From DSQQ01 sp964443075 (GTDB lineage Bacteria; Chloroflexota; Anaerolineae; 4572-78; J111), in assembly GCA_964443075.1 (NCBI GenBank), contig CAYUCB010000316.1:1-8874 (forward strand): a stretch of DNA of 8,874 nt, written 5' to 3'. A program made the position numbers and the translations under genes. Shown piece after piece: positions 1 to 5,311 of the stretch (position 1 is the stretch's first letter; each line of letters opens with the position of its first letter). The notes below the pieces were generated by a model that worked only from the letters and a program-made list of their open reading frames with translations, was not told where the DNA came from and searched no databases.

Positions 1-1
1 T

Positions 2-115
2 AGTTTATCACACTTCGCTCGCTTTTTCCTATTCGGTTTTTATGAGAAAGCCGTGACCGTTGGCGAGGCCGAGCGCCGGCAGCAGCAAGATAACCCCTTT
101 ATACCTGGGCCATAA
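2..115 (+). CDS. C-terminal end of an unidentified upstream protein (partial)
   Basis: The frame starting at base 2 is open from the window edge to a TAA at 113-115 and gives 37 residues ending ...QQDNPFIPGP. The piece begins with an aromatic, hydrophobic stretch (HFARFFLFGFYEKA) and passes into a charged, Gln-rich tail (EAERRQQQ) with a Pro-rich end. That would suit the end of a membrane or membrane-associated protein such as those common in glycan clusters, but the family cannot be named from so little. Its TAA overlaps the ATG at 115 as TAATG, a typical coupled junction, which supports it being a real gene end. The gene body lies outside the window. Confidence 0.5.
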   Translation, partial: SLSHFARFFLFGFYEKAVTVGEAERRQQQDNPFIPGP

Positions 116-219
116 TGAAAGCGCCAGAGAAATCCATTTTCTGGATTTTATAGAGGGCCGGCCTGGCGCGTCTCATTTTGCGGCTCACCGGCTCACTAAT
201 CAGTTGCTTTCTCGCCTGT
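115..219 (+). other. Amber-interrupted upstream extension of the kinase-like gene
   Basis: An ATG at 115 overlaps the preceding stop codon and reads MKAPEKSIFWIL before a TAG at 151-153. Beyond the TAG the same frame stays open straight into the kinase-like gene, reading RAGLARLILRLTGSLISCFLACMS, a basic and hydrophobic membrane-like stretch. The layout looks like the original start of the downstream gene, cut by one nonsense codon or a base error. It could also be plain noncoding spacer or a short leader peptide. No ribosome binding site is evident for later starts (TTG 178, ATG 220, GTG 244), which makes the coupled ATG attractive. Confidence 0.35.
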
Positions 220-1011
220 ATGAGTGTATTGTTAGCGAAAATAGTGGCGGCATCCCCTACCTGTCCGGGACTCTCTAAAGCCGGGCGCATCATCTCGATT
301 GGCTTTGACGGTCCCAATCGAGCGGGCAAAGGCACGCAATGCGCCCGCCTGCACGCTTGGCTGACCGCTCAGGGTGTCCCCGCGCTGATTATTCGCGGCG
401 ATGGCTCCCGTACCGGCCAGGGCGACTCGCCGGGCGACCCGCTCTCGGCCTGGTGGCAGGCGGCCAACCGTTGGCTGCGCACGCCAGAGGCTAGTTACAC
501 CGATTGGAACCTCACCTCCTACCGTTTGGCCCGCGAGTTGCTGGTTTGGCGAGACAGAACGCTGCCCCGGCAAGTCAGAGCCTGGGGCCAATCGTGGGGG
601 GTGCTGCTGATTGACCGCTCGCTGTTATCACGGACGATGGTTTTACGCGCCATGCAACTGCCCAATGTAGCCGAAAACCTGTATCCAGAGGCGGCGCGGC
701 CTAAAGGTAAAGGCCGACGCCTCACCCCCAGCCAGGTTTGCCCGGATGTTCTCTTCAATCTGACTGCCCCGCGGGAGATTCTGCTGACCCGCCTGACCCC
801 CAACGACCCAAAATACGCCTTTCGGAAAGGCTTGATTGAGCAAACCGCGCCCTGGTTTACCGACGCCATCGAATTCATCCCGCCCCCCCTGCGCCCGCGA
901 GTGGTTAACCTTAACGCCGCCCGCCCGGTAGAAATCATCTTTGCCGATATTCTGGCCGTATTGAAAGACCGTTTTGAACTATTTAACTCAAGTTGCCTAA
1001 TCAATGGTTAA
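220..1011 (+). CDS. P-loop nucleotide kinase-like protein (thymidylate kinase-like)
   Basis: A P-loop NTPase of the nucleoside-monophosphate kinase type, expected to be cytosolic and to move a phosphate from ATP to a nucleotide or a small substrate. From the ATG at 220 it has 263 residues. The Walker A motif is GPNRAGKGTQ near residues 31-40, after a beta strand IISIGFD. It has the length of the thymidylate kinase GPDGAGKSTQ loop but ends in GKGTQ as adenylate kinases do. LLIDRS near 129-134 matches the thymidylate kinase DR motif. A later LFNLTAPREILLTRL segment fits the LID/base-binding half. It is longer than a usual dTMP kinase (about 210). Start choice is weak: no clear Shine-Dalgarno precedes 220, and TTG 178 and GTG 244 are alternatives. 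It sits ahead of two glycosyltransferases, so the substrate may not be dTMP. Confidence 0.7.
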   Translation: MSVLLAKIVAASPTCPGLSKAGRIISIGFDGPNRAGKGTQCARLHAWLTAQGVPALIIRGDGSRTGQGDSPGDPLSAWWQAANRWLRTPEASYTDWNLTSYRLARELLVWRDRTLPRQVRAWGQSWGVLLIDRSLLSRTMVLRAMQLPNVAENLYPEAARPKGKGRRLTPSQVCPDVLFNLTAPREILLTRLTPNDPKYAFRKGLIEQTAPWFTDAIEFIPPPLRPRVVNLNAARPVEIIFADILAVLKDRFELFNSSCLING

Positions 1012-1027
1012 AGCGGTTTAACCGCAA

Positions 1028-1071
1028 AGAACGCCAAGAGCGCAAAGTTTTTATTGATTTCTTGGCGTTCT
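1028..1071. repeat. 12-bp inverted repeat (hairpin) in intergenic gap
   Basis: AGAACGCCAAGA at 1028-1039 is the exact reverse complement of TCTTGGCGTTCT at 1060-1071, with a 20-nt loop. It lies 16 bp after the kinase-like stop codon. No T tract follows the stem, so it is not a canonical intrinsic terminator. The left flank (ACCGCAAAGAACGCC) has the look of a dispersed intergenic repeat. The rest of the gap (1072-1171) holds nothing I can name, and no strong ribosome binding site precedes the GT2 start. Confidence 0.7.
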
Positions 1072-1171
1072 CTACGCCCGTCTGCCCCCGTCGAAGGCAG
1101 GGGATTGCGGTAAAAATTAAGTTTCAAGCCAAAGGTGGTAACTTGGGTTATTTAATTACCTGAGCCAGTAA

Positions 1172-2080
1172 ATGGACCTATCGGTTATTATTGTCAACTG
1201 GAATGTTAAAGATCTGCTGCGACAATGCCTGCTATCGGTGCAGGCTGCCGAAATCATTGTGGTTGACAGCGCCTCCAATGATGGTAGTCCCGACATGGTA
1301 CGCACCGAGTTCCCCCAGGTGCGGTTGATTGCCAGCCCCGAAAACCTGGGGTATGCCCGGGGCAACAACGTGGGCGCGGCGGCGGCGCAAGGGCGTTACC
1401 TCTTCTTGCTCAACCCCGATACTGTCGTGCAGCCCGAAGCGCTGGCCCGGTTGACCGCTTACATGGAGGCGCGCCCGCGGGTGGGGGCAGTCGGGCCGCA
1501 GTTACTCTGGCCGGATGGCAGCCTGCAATCCTCTCGCCGCCGTTTTCCCACGCCAGGCAGCCTGTTTTGGGAAAGCACCCTGCTGGAACAGTGGTTTCCC
1601 GGCAATCGCTACGCCCGCCGCTACCATCTGGCCGATACCCCCGCCCAACAATCTCAGCGAGTGGATTGGGTGGTGGGCGCGGCGATCCTCATCCGGCGAG
1701 AAGCCTGGCAGCAAGTCGGCCCCATTGATGAAACCTTTTTTATGTATTTTGAAGAAACCGACTGGTGCCACCGGACGGCGTTGGCCGGTTGGGAAGTGCA
1801 CTACCTGCCCACCGCTCAGGTAACGCATTATGAGGGCAAATCAAGCGAGCAAGTGGCGGCGGCCCGCACCCTGCGCTTTCAACGGAGTAAACTGCGCTAC
1901 ACTCGCAAATATTTTGGCCGGGGTTGGGCGGTTTTACTGCGGCTTTTTCTCTGGGCCACCTTTGCCTTTCAGTGGGCTGAAGAGGGGCTAAAATGGCTCA
2001 TCGGCCATCGCCGCGCCCTACGCCGCCAACGGCTAACGGCCTACGGACAGGTTTTAAAAGGGCTATGGAATGAGAATTAA
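1172..2080 (+). CDS. GT2 family glycosyltransferase (rhamnosyltransferase/WbbL-like)
   Basis: An inverting GT-A glycosyltransferase that would transfer a sugar from a nucleotide-sugar to a growing glycan at the inner face of the membrane. It has 302 residues from ATG 1172. The nucleotide-binding start is LSVIIVNWNVKDLLRQCLLS (3-22), followed by IIVVDSASNDGS (28-39), ENLGYARGNN (57-66) and LLNPDTVV (79-86), the DxD-equivalent of this subfamily. GAAILIRREAW, then the EETDWCHR motif typical of the catalytic base region, lie in the middle. A hydrophobic stretch (WAVLLRLFLWATFAFQWA) near residues 248-266 could anchor it to the membrane. The loop between LLS and EIIVVD is only four residues (VQAA), about ten fewer than usual for this family as I remember it. 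The acceptor and donor cannot be read from sequence. Confidence 0.88.
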   Translation: MDLSVIIVNWNVKDLLRQCLLSVQAAEIIVVDSASNDGSPDMVRTEFPQVRLIASPENLGYARGNNVGAAAAQGRYLFLLNPDTVVQPEALARLTAYMEARPRVGAVGPQLLWPDGSLQSSRRRFPTPGSLFWESTLLEQWFPGNRYARRYHLADTPAQQSQRVDWVVGAAILIRREAWQQVGPIDETFFMYFEETDWCHRTALAGWEVHYLPTAQVTHYEGKSSEQVAAARTLRFQRSKLRYTRKYFGRGWAVLLRLFLWATFAFQWAEEGLKWLIGHRRALRRQRLTAYGQVLKGLWNEN

Positions 2081-2108
2081 TTAACTTACCCATTTTGGTT
2101 ACGCTACT

Positions 2109-2175
2109 TAAAACGTAAGGCGTAAAACGTAATGACTCACCGAGTAAATCCTTACGTTTTACGGTTCACGTTTTA
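2109..2175. repeat. 24-nt imperfect inverted repeat (TAAAACGTAA type)
   Basis: The arms 2109-2132 and 2152-2175 are reverse complements except for an internal block of about four or five bases, with a 19-nt loop. The left arm itself contains AAAACGTAA twice (2110-2118 and 2124-2132). It lies 28 bp after the GT2 stop and 61 bp before the GT4 start. It resembles a dispersed REP/MITE-like element more than a terminator, since the stem is AT-rich and interrupted. The remaining gap to 2236 holds no clear ribosome binding site or promoter. Confidence 0.75.
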
Positions 2176-2236
2176 TCACAAAATTTCGATTGTGGAACTT
2201 ATTTAAGTTTCATCCCTGTAAAGTACCCTGACGGTT

Positions 2237-3571
2237 ATGCTGAGAGTCACCTTCCTCACCGGCGAATATCCCCCCATACAAGGCGGCATTGCCGACCACA
2301 CCGCCTACCTGGCTAAATTCCTGGCCCCGCTTGAGATAGAATCTTCCATTTTGATAACGCGGCGCTGGAAAGAGGAGGAGGCGAAGAGGCGAAGAAGCGA
2401 GGAGGCGGGCTTGGCCGCATCTTCACCTGGGCGAATGGCGAATGAGCGAATGGCGGGGAGCAGAGGAGGCGACTGCGCTTCGTGTCCCGTAGGGGAGGAA
2501 GAGAGATTGGCCGCCTCCTCGCCTCCCCGCGTCTTCGCGCCACTACCCAATTGGGGCTGGCGCTGCTGGCCGGGGGTGGTCAACCACCTTAAAACCCATC
2601 GCCCCGAGGTACTGCATCTGCAATACCAGGCTGCTGCGTTTGATTTGGGCGGTTGGGTTAACTGGCTGCCCTGGTATCTGAAAAAACGCGGTCAGCGCCC
2701 CAAAATCGTCACCACTTTTCACGACCTGCGCGTGCCCTATATCTTCCCCAAAGCCGGGGCGTTTCGCTGGCGTTCGATGCTGGCTTTGGCCCGCTACAGC
2801 GATGCCGTTATCTGCACCAACCGCGAAGATTTAGGGCAATTGTCAAGGGCGCTGAATCAGCCCCCCGCTTCGCCTGGCTCCCGGCTGACGCTGATTCCTC
2901 TGGGCAGCAATGTCGAGCCGCAGCCACCCGCCGCTTACAACCGGGTGGAGTGGCGCAAAAAATACCAGGCCGATGAGCAAACGCTCTTATTGGCTTATTT
3001 TGGCTTTTTAAATGAGAGTAAAGGTGGGGAAGAATTGATTGAGGCGCTGGCTTTGCTGCGCCAGCAGGGGCTTGACGCCCGGTTATTACTTATCGGCGGA
3101 GACGTGGGCCATGCCGACCCGACCAACGTGACCTACGCCCAAAAAGTGCAGGCGCTCATCAATCAGCACAACCTGGCCGGGGTAGTTTATCGTACCGGTT
3201 ATATTACCCTGTCCGAAGTATCGGCTAACCTGCTGGCTGCCGACGCGGTGGTGATGCCCTATCGGGATGGAGTGTCGTTTCGGCGCACCACGCTCATTGC
3301 CGCGCTGCGGCACGGCTGTCCGGTGGTCAGTACCTTTCCGGCTGACCCATCCGCCATCCCAGAAATTCAACTCGGCCAAACCATGCTGCTGGCTCCCCCC
3401 CGCCAAGCCGCCGCCCTGGCCCAATCAATTGCTTTGCTGGCTGATAATATCCCACTCCGCCAGCAGTTGGCGCACCAGGCTAAACAATTGGGGCAGCAAT
3501 TTGATTGGAGCCAAATTGCCTGGCGCACGGCGGATTTGTACCGACAACTCTTGCTAACGGACACCCTTTAA
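2237..3571 (+). CDS. GT4 family glycosyltransferase with in-frame repeat insertion
   Basis: A retaining GT-B glycosyltransferase, probably a peripheral membrane enzyme acting on the same glycan as the GT2 upstream. It has 444 residues. The N-terminal acceptor domain begins RVTFLTGEYPPIQGGIADHTAYLAKFLA with the glycine-rich GGI loop at 16-18. HLQYQAAAFDLGGWVN and VTTFHDLRVPY follow. The C-terminal donor domain starts at about residue 245 and shows LAYFGFLNESKGGEELIEAL, LLLIGGD, YRTGYI and ADAVVMPYRDGVSFRRTTLIAAL, the last occupying the nucleotide-sugar phosphate-binding helix region. Residues about 44-97 (WKEEEAKRRR ... LAASSPP) are low-complexity, charged, and encoded by an inverted-repeat element. 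They interrupt the link from SILITRR to RVFAPLPNWGW, so the ancestral protein was probably about 390 residues. No convincing Shine-Dalgarno precedes the ATG. Confidence 0.85.
   Translation: MLRVTFLTGEYPPIQGGIADHTAYLAKFLAPLEIESSILITRRWKEEEAKRRRSEEAGLAASSPGRMANERMAGSRGGDCASCPVGEEERLAASSPPRVFAPLPNWGWRCWPGVVNHLKTHRPEVLHLQYQAAAFDLGGWVNWLPWYLKKRGQRPKIVTTFHDLRVPYIFPKAGAFRWRSMLALARYSDAVICTNREDLGQLSRALNQPPASPGSRLTLIPLGSNVEPQPPAAYNRVEWRKKYQADEQTLLLAYFGFLNESKGGEELIEALALLRQQGLDARLLLIGGDVGHADPTNVTYAQKVQALINQHNLAGVVYRTGYITLSEVSANLLAADAVVMPYRDGVSFRRTTLIAALRHGCPVVSTFPADPSAIPEIQLGQTMLLAPPRQAAALAQSIALLADNIPLRQQLAHQAKQLGQQFDWSQIAWRTADLYRQLLLTDTL
2381..2538. repeat. Purine-rich inverted-repeat element inside the GT4 gene
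   Basis: The arms 2381-2408 and 2511-2538 pair at 24 of 28 positions; the inner 12 bases (GCGAGGAGGCGG, 2397-2408, against CCGCCTCCTCGC, 2511-2522) are perfect. Between them are a triple GCGAATG-type repeat (2431-2454) and a near-direct repeat, TTGGCCGCATCTTCACCT (2411-2428) against TTGGCCGCCTCCTCGCCT (2508-2525). All three bases of codon choice here differ from the rest of the gene: Glu/Arg/Ser runs and two Cys appear together. It looks like a non-autonomous palindromic element that landed in a loop and stayed in frame. No transposase is present nearby. Confidence 0.75.
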
Positions 3572-3579
3572 TTTTACCC

Positions 3580-3605
3580 AAAATCAGCCACCGAAATGGC
3601 TTTTT
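3580..3605 (+). terminator. Weak intrinsic terminator candidate after the GT4
   Basis: AGCCA (3586-3590) and TGGCT (3597-3601) form a 5-bp stem with a 6-nt loop, followed by TTTT at 3602-3605. An AAAA at 3580-3583 could extend the pairing past a 2-nt bulge. It begins 9 bp after the GT4 stop codon, the expected place for an operon terminator. The stem is short, so efficiency is uncertain. Confidence 0.4.
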
Positions 3606-3611
3606 GGCAAC

Positions 3612-3731
3612 CAGACCGCAGACGGCAGACCGCCGGGCAAATGGGTCCAAACATGGCGGCCCTGACGGGTACAGGCCGCAGACCGCCGAAGCAGGCTGCT
3701 GGAAGCATCTTTTGCGGCGGTCGGCGGTCTG
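3612..3731. repeat. CAGACCGCCG repeat cluster in convergent intergenic space
   Basis: The 248 bp between the convergent GT4 and purD stop codons hold no gene. CAGACCGCCG occurs at 3626-3635 and 3679-3688, and its reverse complement CGGCGGTCTG at 3722-3731, where a second overlapping CGGCGGTC begins at 3715. Copy two and the inverted copy form an 11-bp stem (3679-3689 with 3721-3731) around a 31-nt loop. A further degenerate copy (CAGACCGCAG) starts at 3612. The mixture of direct and inverted copies fits a dispersed intergenic or MITE-like element. Confidence 0.7.
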
Positions 3732-3759
3732 TCGTCCCCTACGCCCTTTGGCGCACCCG

Positions 3760-3792
3760 CGCCCCTTCGGGCGTCCCGGAAGCGGGAAGGGG
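3760..3792. repeat. GC-rich alternative hairpins near the purD 3' end
   Basis: CGCCC (3760-3764) pairs with GGGCG (3769-3773) around CTTC. Alternatively CCCCTT (3762-3767) pairs with AAGGGG (3787-3792) enclosing a CCCG/CGGG stem (3775-3778 with 3783-3786). These lie 28 bp or more beyond the purD stop on the minus strand and could act in transcript ending or protection for either converging gene. No U tract is present, so it is not called a terminator. Confidence 0.4.
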
Positions 3793-3819
3793 TGAAGGGA
3801 GGCGAAACGCGCTCAGCGG

Positions 3820-5100
3820 TCAGGAATACTCAAGAGCCTTAGCCCCAATATCCCGCCGAAAGTGCATCCCCTCAAAATGAATCGGTTCAAGCCCGGCGTA
3901 AGCCCGCTCCAGGGCTTCTTTGAGGGTGTCGCCCAGCCCGGTGACGGTCAGCACCCGCCCGCCATCGGTCAGCAGGCGACCCTCGGCATCGCGGCGGGTG
4001 CCGGCGTGAAAAACGGCCACACCTGGCAGAGTTTCGGCCTGAGCCAGGCCGGTGATTTCGCGGCCTTTGGGGTAATTGCCTGGATAGCCCTCGGAGGCGG
4101 CGACGACGGTAGCCGCTGCGCCGGGCCGCCAGCGCACTTCCGTTTGGGCCAGCGTGCCGTTGAGACAGGCTCGAAAAACGGCTATCAGGTCGCTTTCCAA
4201 CAGGGGCAGAATCACTTGAGTTTCGGGGTCGCCAAAGCGGCAGTTGAACTCCAGCACGCGGGGGCCGGCGGGGGTCAACATCAACCCGGCGTAGAGGACG
4301 CCCACATAGGGGATGCCTTCGGCCCGCAGGCCGTCTACCGTGGGTTGGAGGATGGTTTCAACCACTTCCGCTTGCAAGGCCGGGGTGAGCAGCGGGGCGG
4401 GAGCGTATGCGCCCATGCCGCCGGTGTTGGGGCCGGTATCGCCCGCAAAAACGCGCTTGTGGTCTTGCGCGGCGGGCATGGGAACGACCGTTTGCCCATC
4501 GCAAAAAGCCAAAACCGACACCTCCGGCCCGGTCAGCCGCTCTTCAATCAGGGTTTCATCCCCGGCGGAGCCAAAGGCGCGTTCAACCATGATTTGGTAC
4601 AGGGCGGCTTTGGCCTCAGTCAAGGTGTCGGGCACGATGACCCCTTTACCGGCGGCCAACCCGGAGGCTTTGATGACTACGGGGTAATCTACCGCCCGCA
4701 GATGGGCCAGGGCGGCGGCGTAATCGCTAAAAACGGCGTAACGCCCGGTGGGGAGGCGGTGGCGGCTCATAAAATCTTTGGCAAAGGCTTTAGAGGCTTC
4801 CAGTTGAGCGGCGGCGCGGGTGGGGCCAAAACAGGGCAGCCCGGCGGACAGAAAGGCGTCCACCGCGCCTACGGCCAGGGGCGCTTCTGGCCCGACAATC
4901 ACCAGTCCGATGGCTTCGCGCCGGGCAAACTCAATCAGCCCGGTAAAATCATCTTCGGCCAGCGGAGCGTTGGCAAGGGTGCCGCCGTTGCCAGGGGCCA
5001 CCCACACCCGGCCCGCCCGGGGCGATTGGGCCAGTTTCCAGGCCAGGGTGTGTTCGCGCCCGCCCCGGCCAATCACCAGTAGGTTTATGGGTTGAGTCAT
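3820..5100 (-). CDS. purD: Phosphoribosylamine-glycine ligase (GAR synthetase)
   Basis: PurD joins glycine to 5-phosphoribosylamine with ATP, the second step of de novo purine synthesis, in the cytosol. At 426 residues it is the normal monofunctional bacterial length. Visible motifs in order are LLVIGRGGREHTLAWKL (7-23), APGNGGT (35-41), VGPEAPL (69-75), the ATP-grasp segment PVVIKASGLAAGKGV (140-154), GPEVSVLA (191-198), the signature QDHKRVFAGDTGPNTGGMGA (212-231) and LEFNCRFGDPETQ (283-295), where Glu284 and Asn286 are the expected magnesium ligands. The C-terminal domain keeps GGRVLTVTGLG. It is transcribed in the same direction as pheA-aroF but is separated by 211 bp of palindromic DNA. 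The start ATG at 5100 is followed directly by the Rossmann strand. A weak AAGG (5111-5114, minus strand) lies about 10 nt upstream. Confidence 0.97.
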   Translation of the reverse strand: MTQPINLLVIGRGGREHTLAWKLAQSPRAGRVWVAPGNGGTLANAPLAEDDFTGLIEFARREAIGLVIVGPEAPLAVGAVDAFLSAGLPCFGPTRAAAQLEASKAFAKDFMSRHRLPTGRYAVFSDYAAALAHLRAVDYPVVIKASGLAAGKGVIVPDTLTEAKAALYQIMVERAFGSAGDETLIEERLTGPEVSVLAFCDGQTVVPMPAAQDHKRVFAGDTGPNTGGMGAYAPAPLLTPALQAEVVETILQPTVDGLRAEGIPYVGVLYAGLMLTPAGPRVLEFNCRFGDPETQVILPLLESDLIAVFRACLNGTLAQTEVRWRPGAAATVVAASEGYPGNYPKGREITGLAQAETLPGVAVFHAGTRRDAEGRLLTDGGRVLTVTGLGDTLKEALERAYAGLEPIHFEGMHFRRDIGAKALEYS

Positions 5101-5127
5101 CAGGGGTTTACCTTAATGCGATGATTT

Positions 5128-5152
5128 GGTAATTAATTTCGCCTTAATTACC
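5128..5152. repeat. Hairpin with 9-bp AT-rich arms
   Basis: GGTAATTAA (5128-5136) and TTAATTACC (5144-5152) are perfect arms around the 7-nt loop TTTCGCC. GAT (5123-5125) and ATC (5154-5156) can extend it past a small internal loop. This is the palindrome closest to purD, about 28 nt upstream of its start codon. Confidence 0.75.
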
Positions 5153-5160
5153 CATCGTCC

Positions 5161-5182
5161 GCGTGGCGATTAATCGCCGCGC
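5161..5182. repeat. 22-bp near-perfect palindrome
   Basis: The core GGCGATTAATCGCC (5165-5178) is a perfect 14-bp palindrome. With one G-T mismatch (5164/5179) the symmetry extends to 5161-5182. A spacer-less palindrome of this kind can be a dimeric protein operator as well as a repeat arm. Confidence 0.75.
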
Positions 5183-5259
5183 TATTAAACTGCGCCCCAT
5201 AAATGGGGCTAAATAACCTTAATCCGATGAAAGTAGCCCAACGGGCGCTGTTTAATAGC
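5181..5259. repeat. 17-nt outer inverted repeat enclosing a small hairpin
   Basis: GCTATTAAACTGCGCCC (5181-5197) pairs with GGGCGCTGTTTAATAGC (5243-5259) with a single T-T mismatch (5191/5249). Inside it, GCCCCAT (5194-5200) and ATGGGGC (5203-5209) form a competing 7-bp hairpin with loop AA, and GCCC (5236-5239) can pair with GGGC (5243-5246). The overlapping arms mean the outer stem and the inner hairpins cannot all form at once. Confidence 0.75.
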
Positions 5260-5279
5260 CCGGAAATTTATTTCCGGGC
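5258..5279. repeat. Perfect 10-bp-arm hairpin downstream of aroF
   Basis: GCCCGGAAAT (5258-5267) and ATTTCCGGGC (5270-5279) are perfect arms with only TT between them. On the minus strand it lies 32 bp past the aroF stop. The following transcript is not U-rich, so a classical intrinsic terminator is not supported, although it could still cause pausing or protect the pheA-aroF message from 3' decay. Confidence 0.8.
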
Positions 5280-5311
5280 GGGTGAGGATGGCTAAACAAC
5301 GATGAATGAAC

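Larger units (their letters stand above)
5110..5280. repeat. Palindrome array between aroF and purD
   Basis: The 211-bp gap contains no gene but at least five strong inverted repeats in series, listed separately below. A 15-base near-direct repeat, ACCTTAATGCGATGA (5110-5124) and ACCTTAATCCGATGA (5216-5230), differs at one base. The GC arms around AT-rich centres (ATTAAT, ATAAAT, AATTTATT) share a common design. It could be a composite REP/MITE insertion, a structured 5' leader of purD, or a processing site that separates purD from the pheA-aroF message. I do not recognise a known riboswitch; the purine riboswitch core is not evident. Confidence 0.7.

Noticed and set aside
60..278. 72-residue frame starting at TTG 60
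   Set aside because: It overlaps both the upstream gene end and the kinase-like start in another frame and has no motif. The frame ending at 115 is a better reading of this region.
519..1004. 161-residue minus-strand frame opposite the kinase-like gene
   Set aside because: Arg/Ser-rich shadow of a gene with a clear P-loop.
2305..2583. Two minus-strand frames across the GT4 insertion
   Set aside because: They arise because the purine-rich repeat lacks stops in several frames; the translations are simple Ser/Pro/Arg runs.
3505..3880. Short + strand frames in the convergent gap
   Set aside because: They translate the CAGACCGCCG repeats and have no start signals or motifs.
3862..5082. 406-residue open frame on the + strand opposite purD
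   Set aside because: It is antisense to a fully conserved purD, its translation is Gly/Gln/His-rich with no motif, and it follows from GC-rich codon usage on the opposite strand.
5110..5280. CRISPR array or tRNA-like fold
   Set aside because: The repeats are inverted, unequal and not evenly spaced, and no acceptor stem or T-loop signature is seen.
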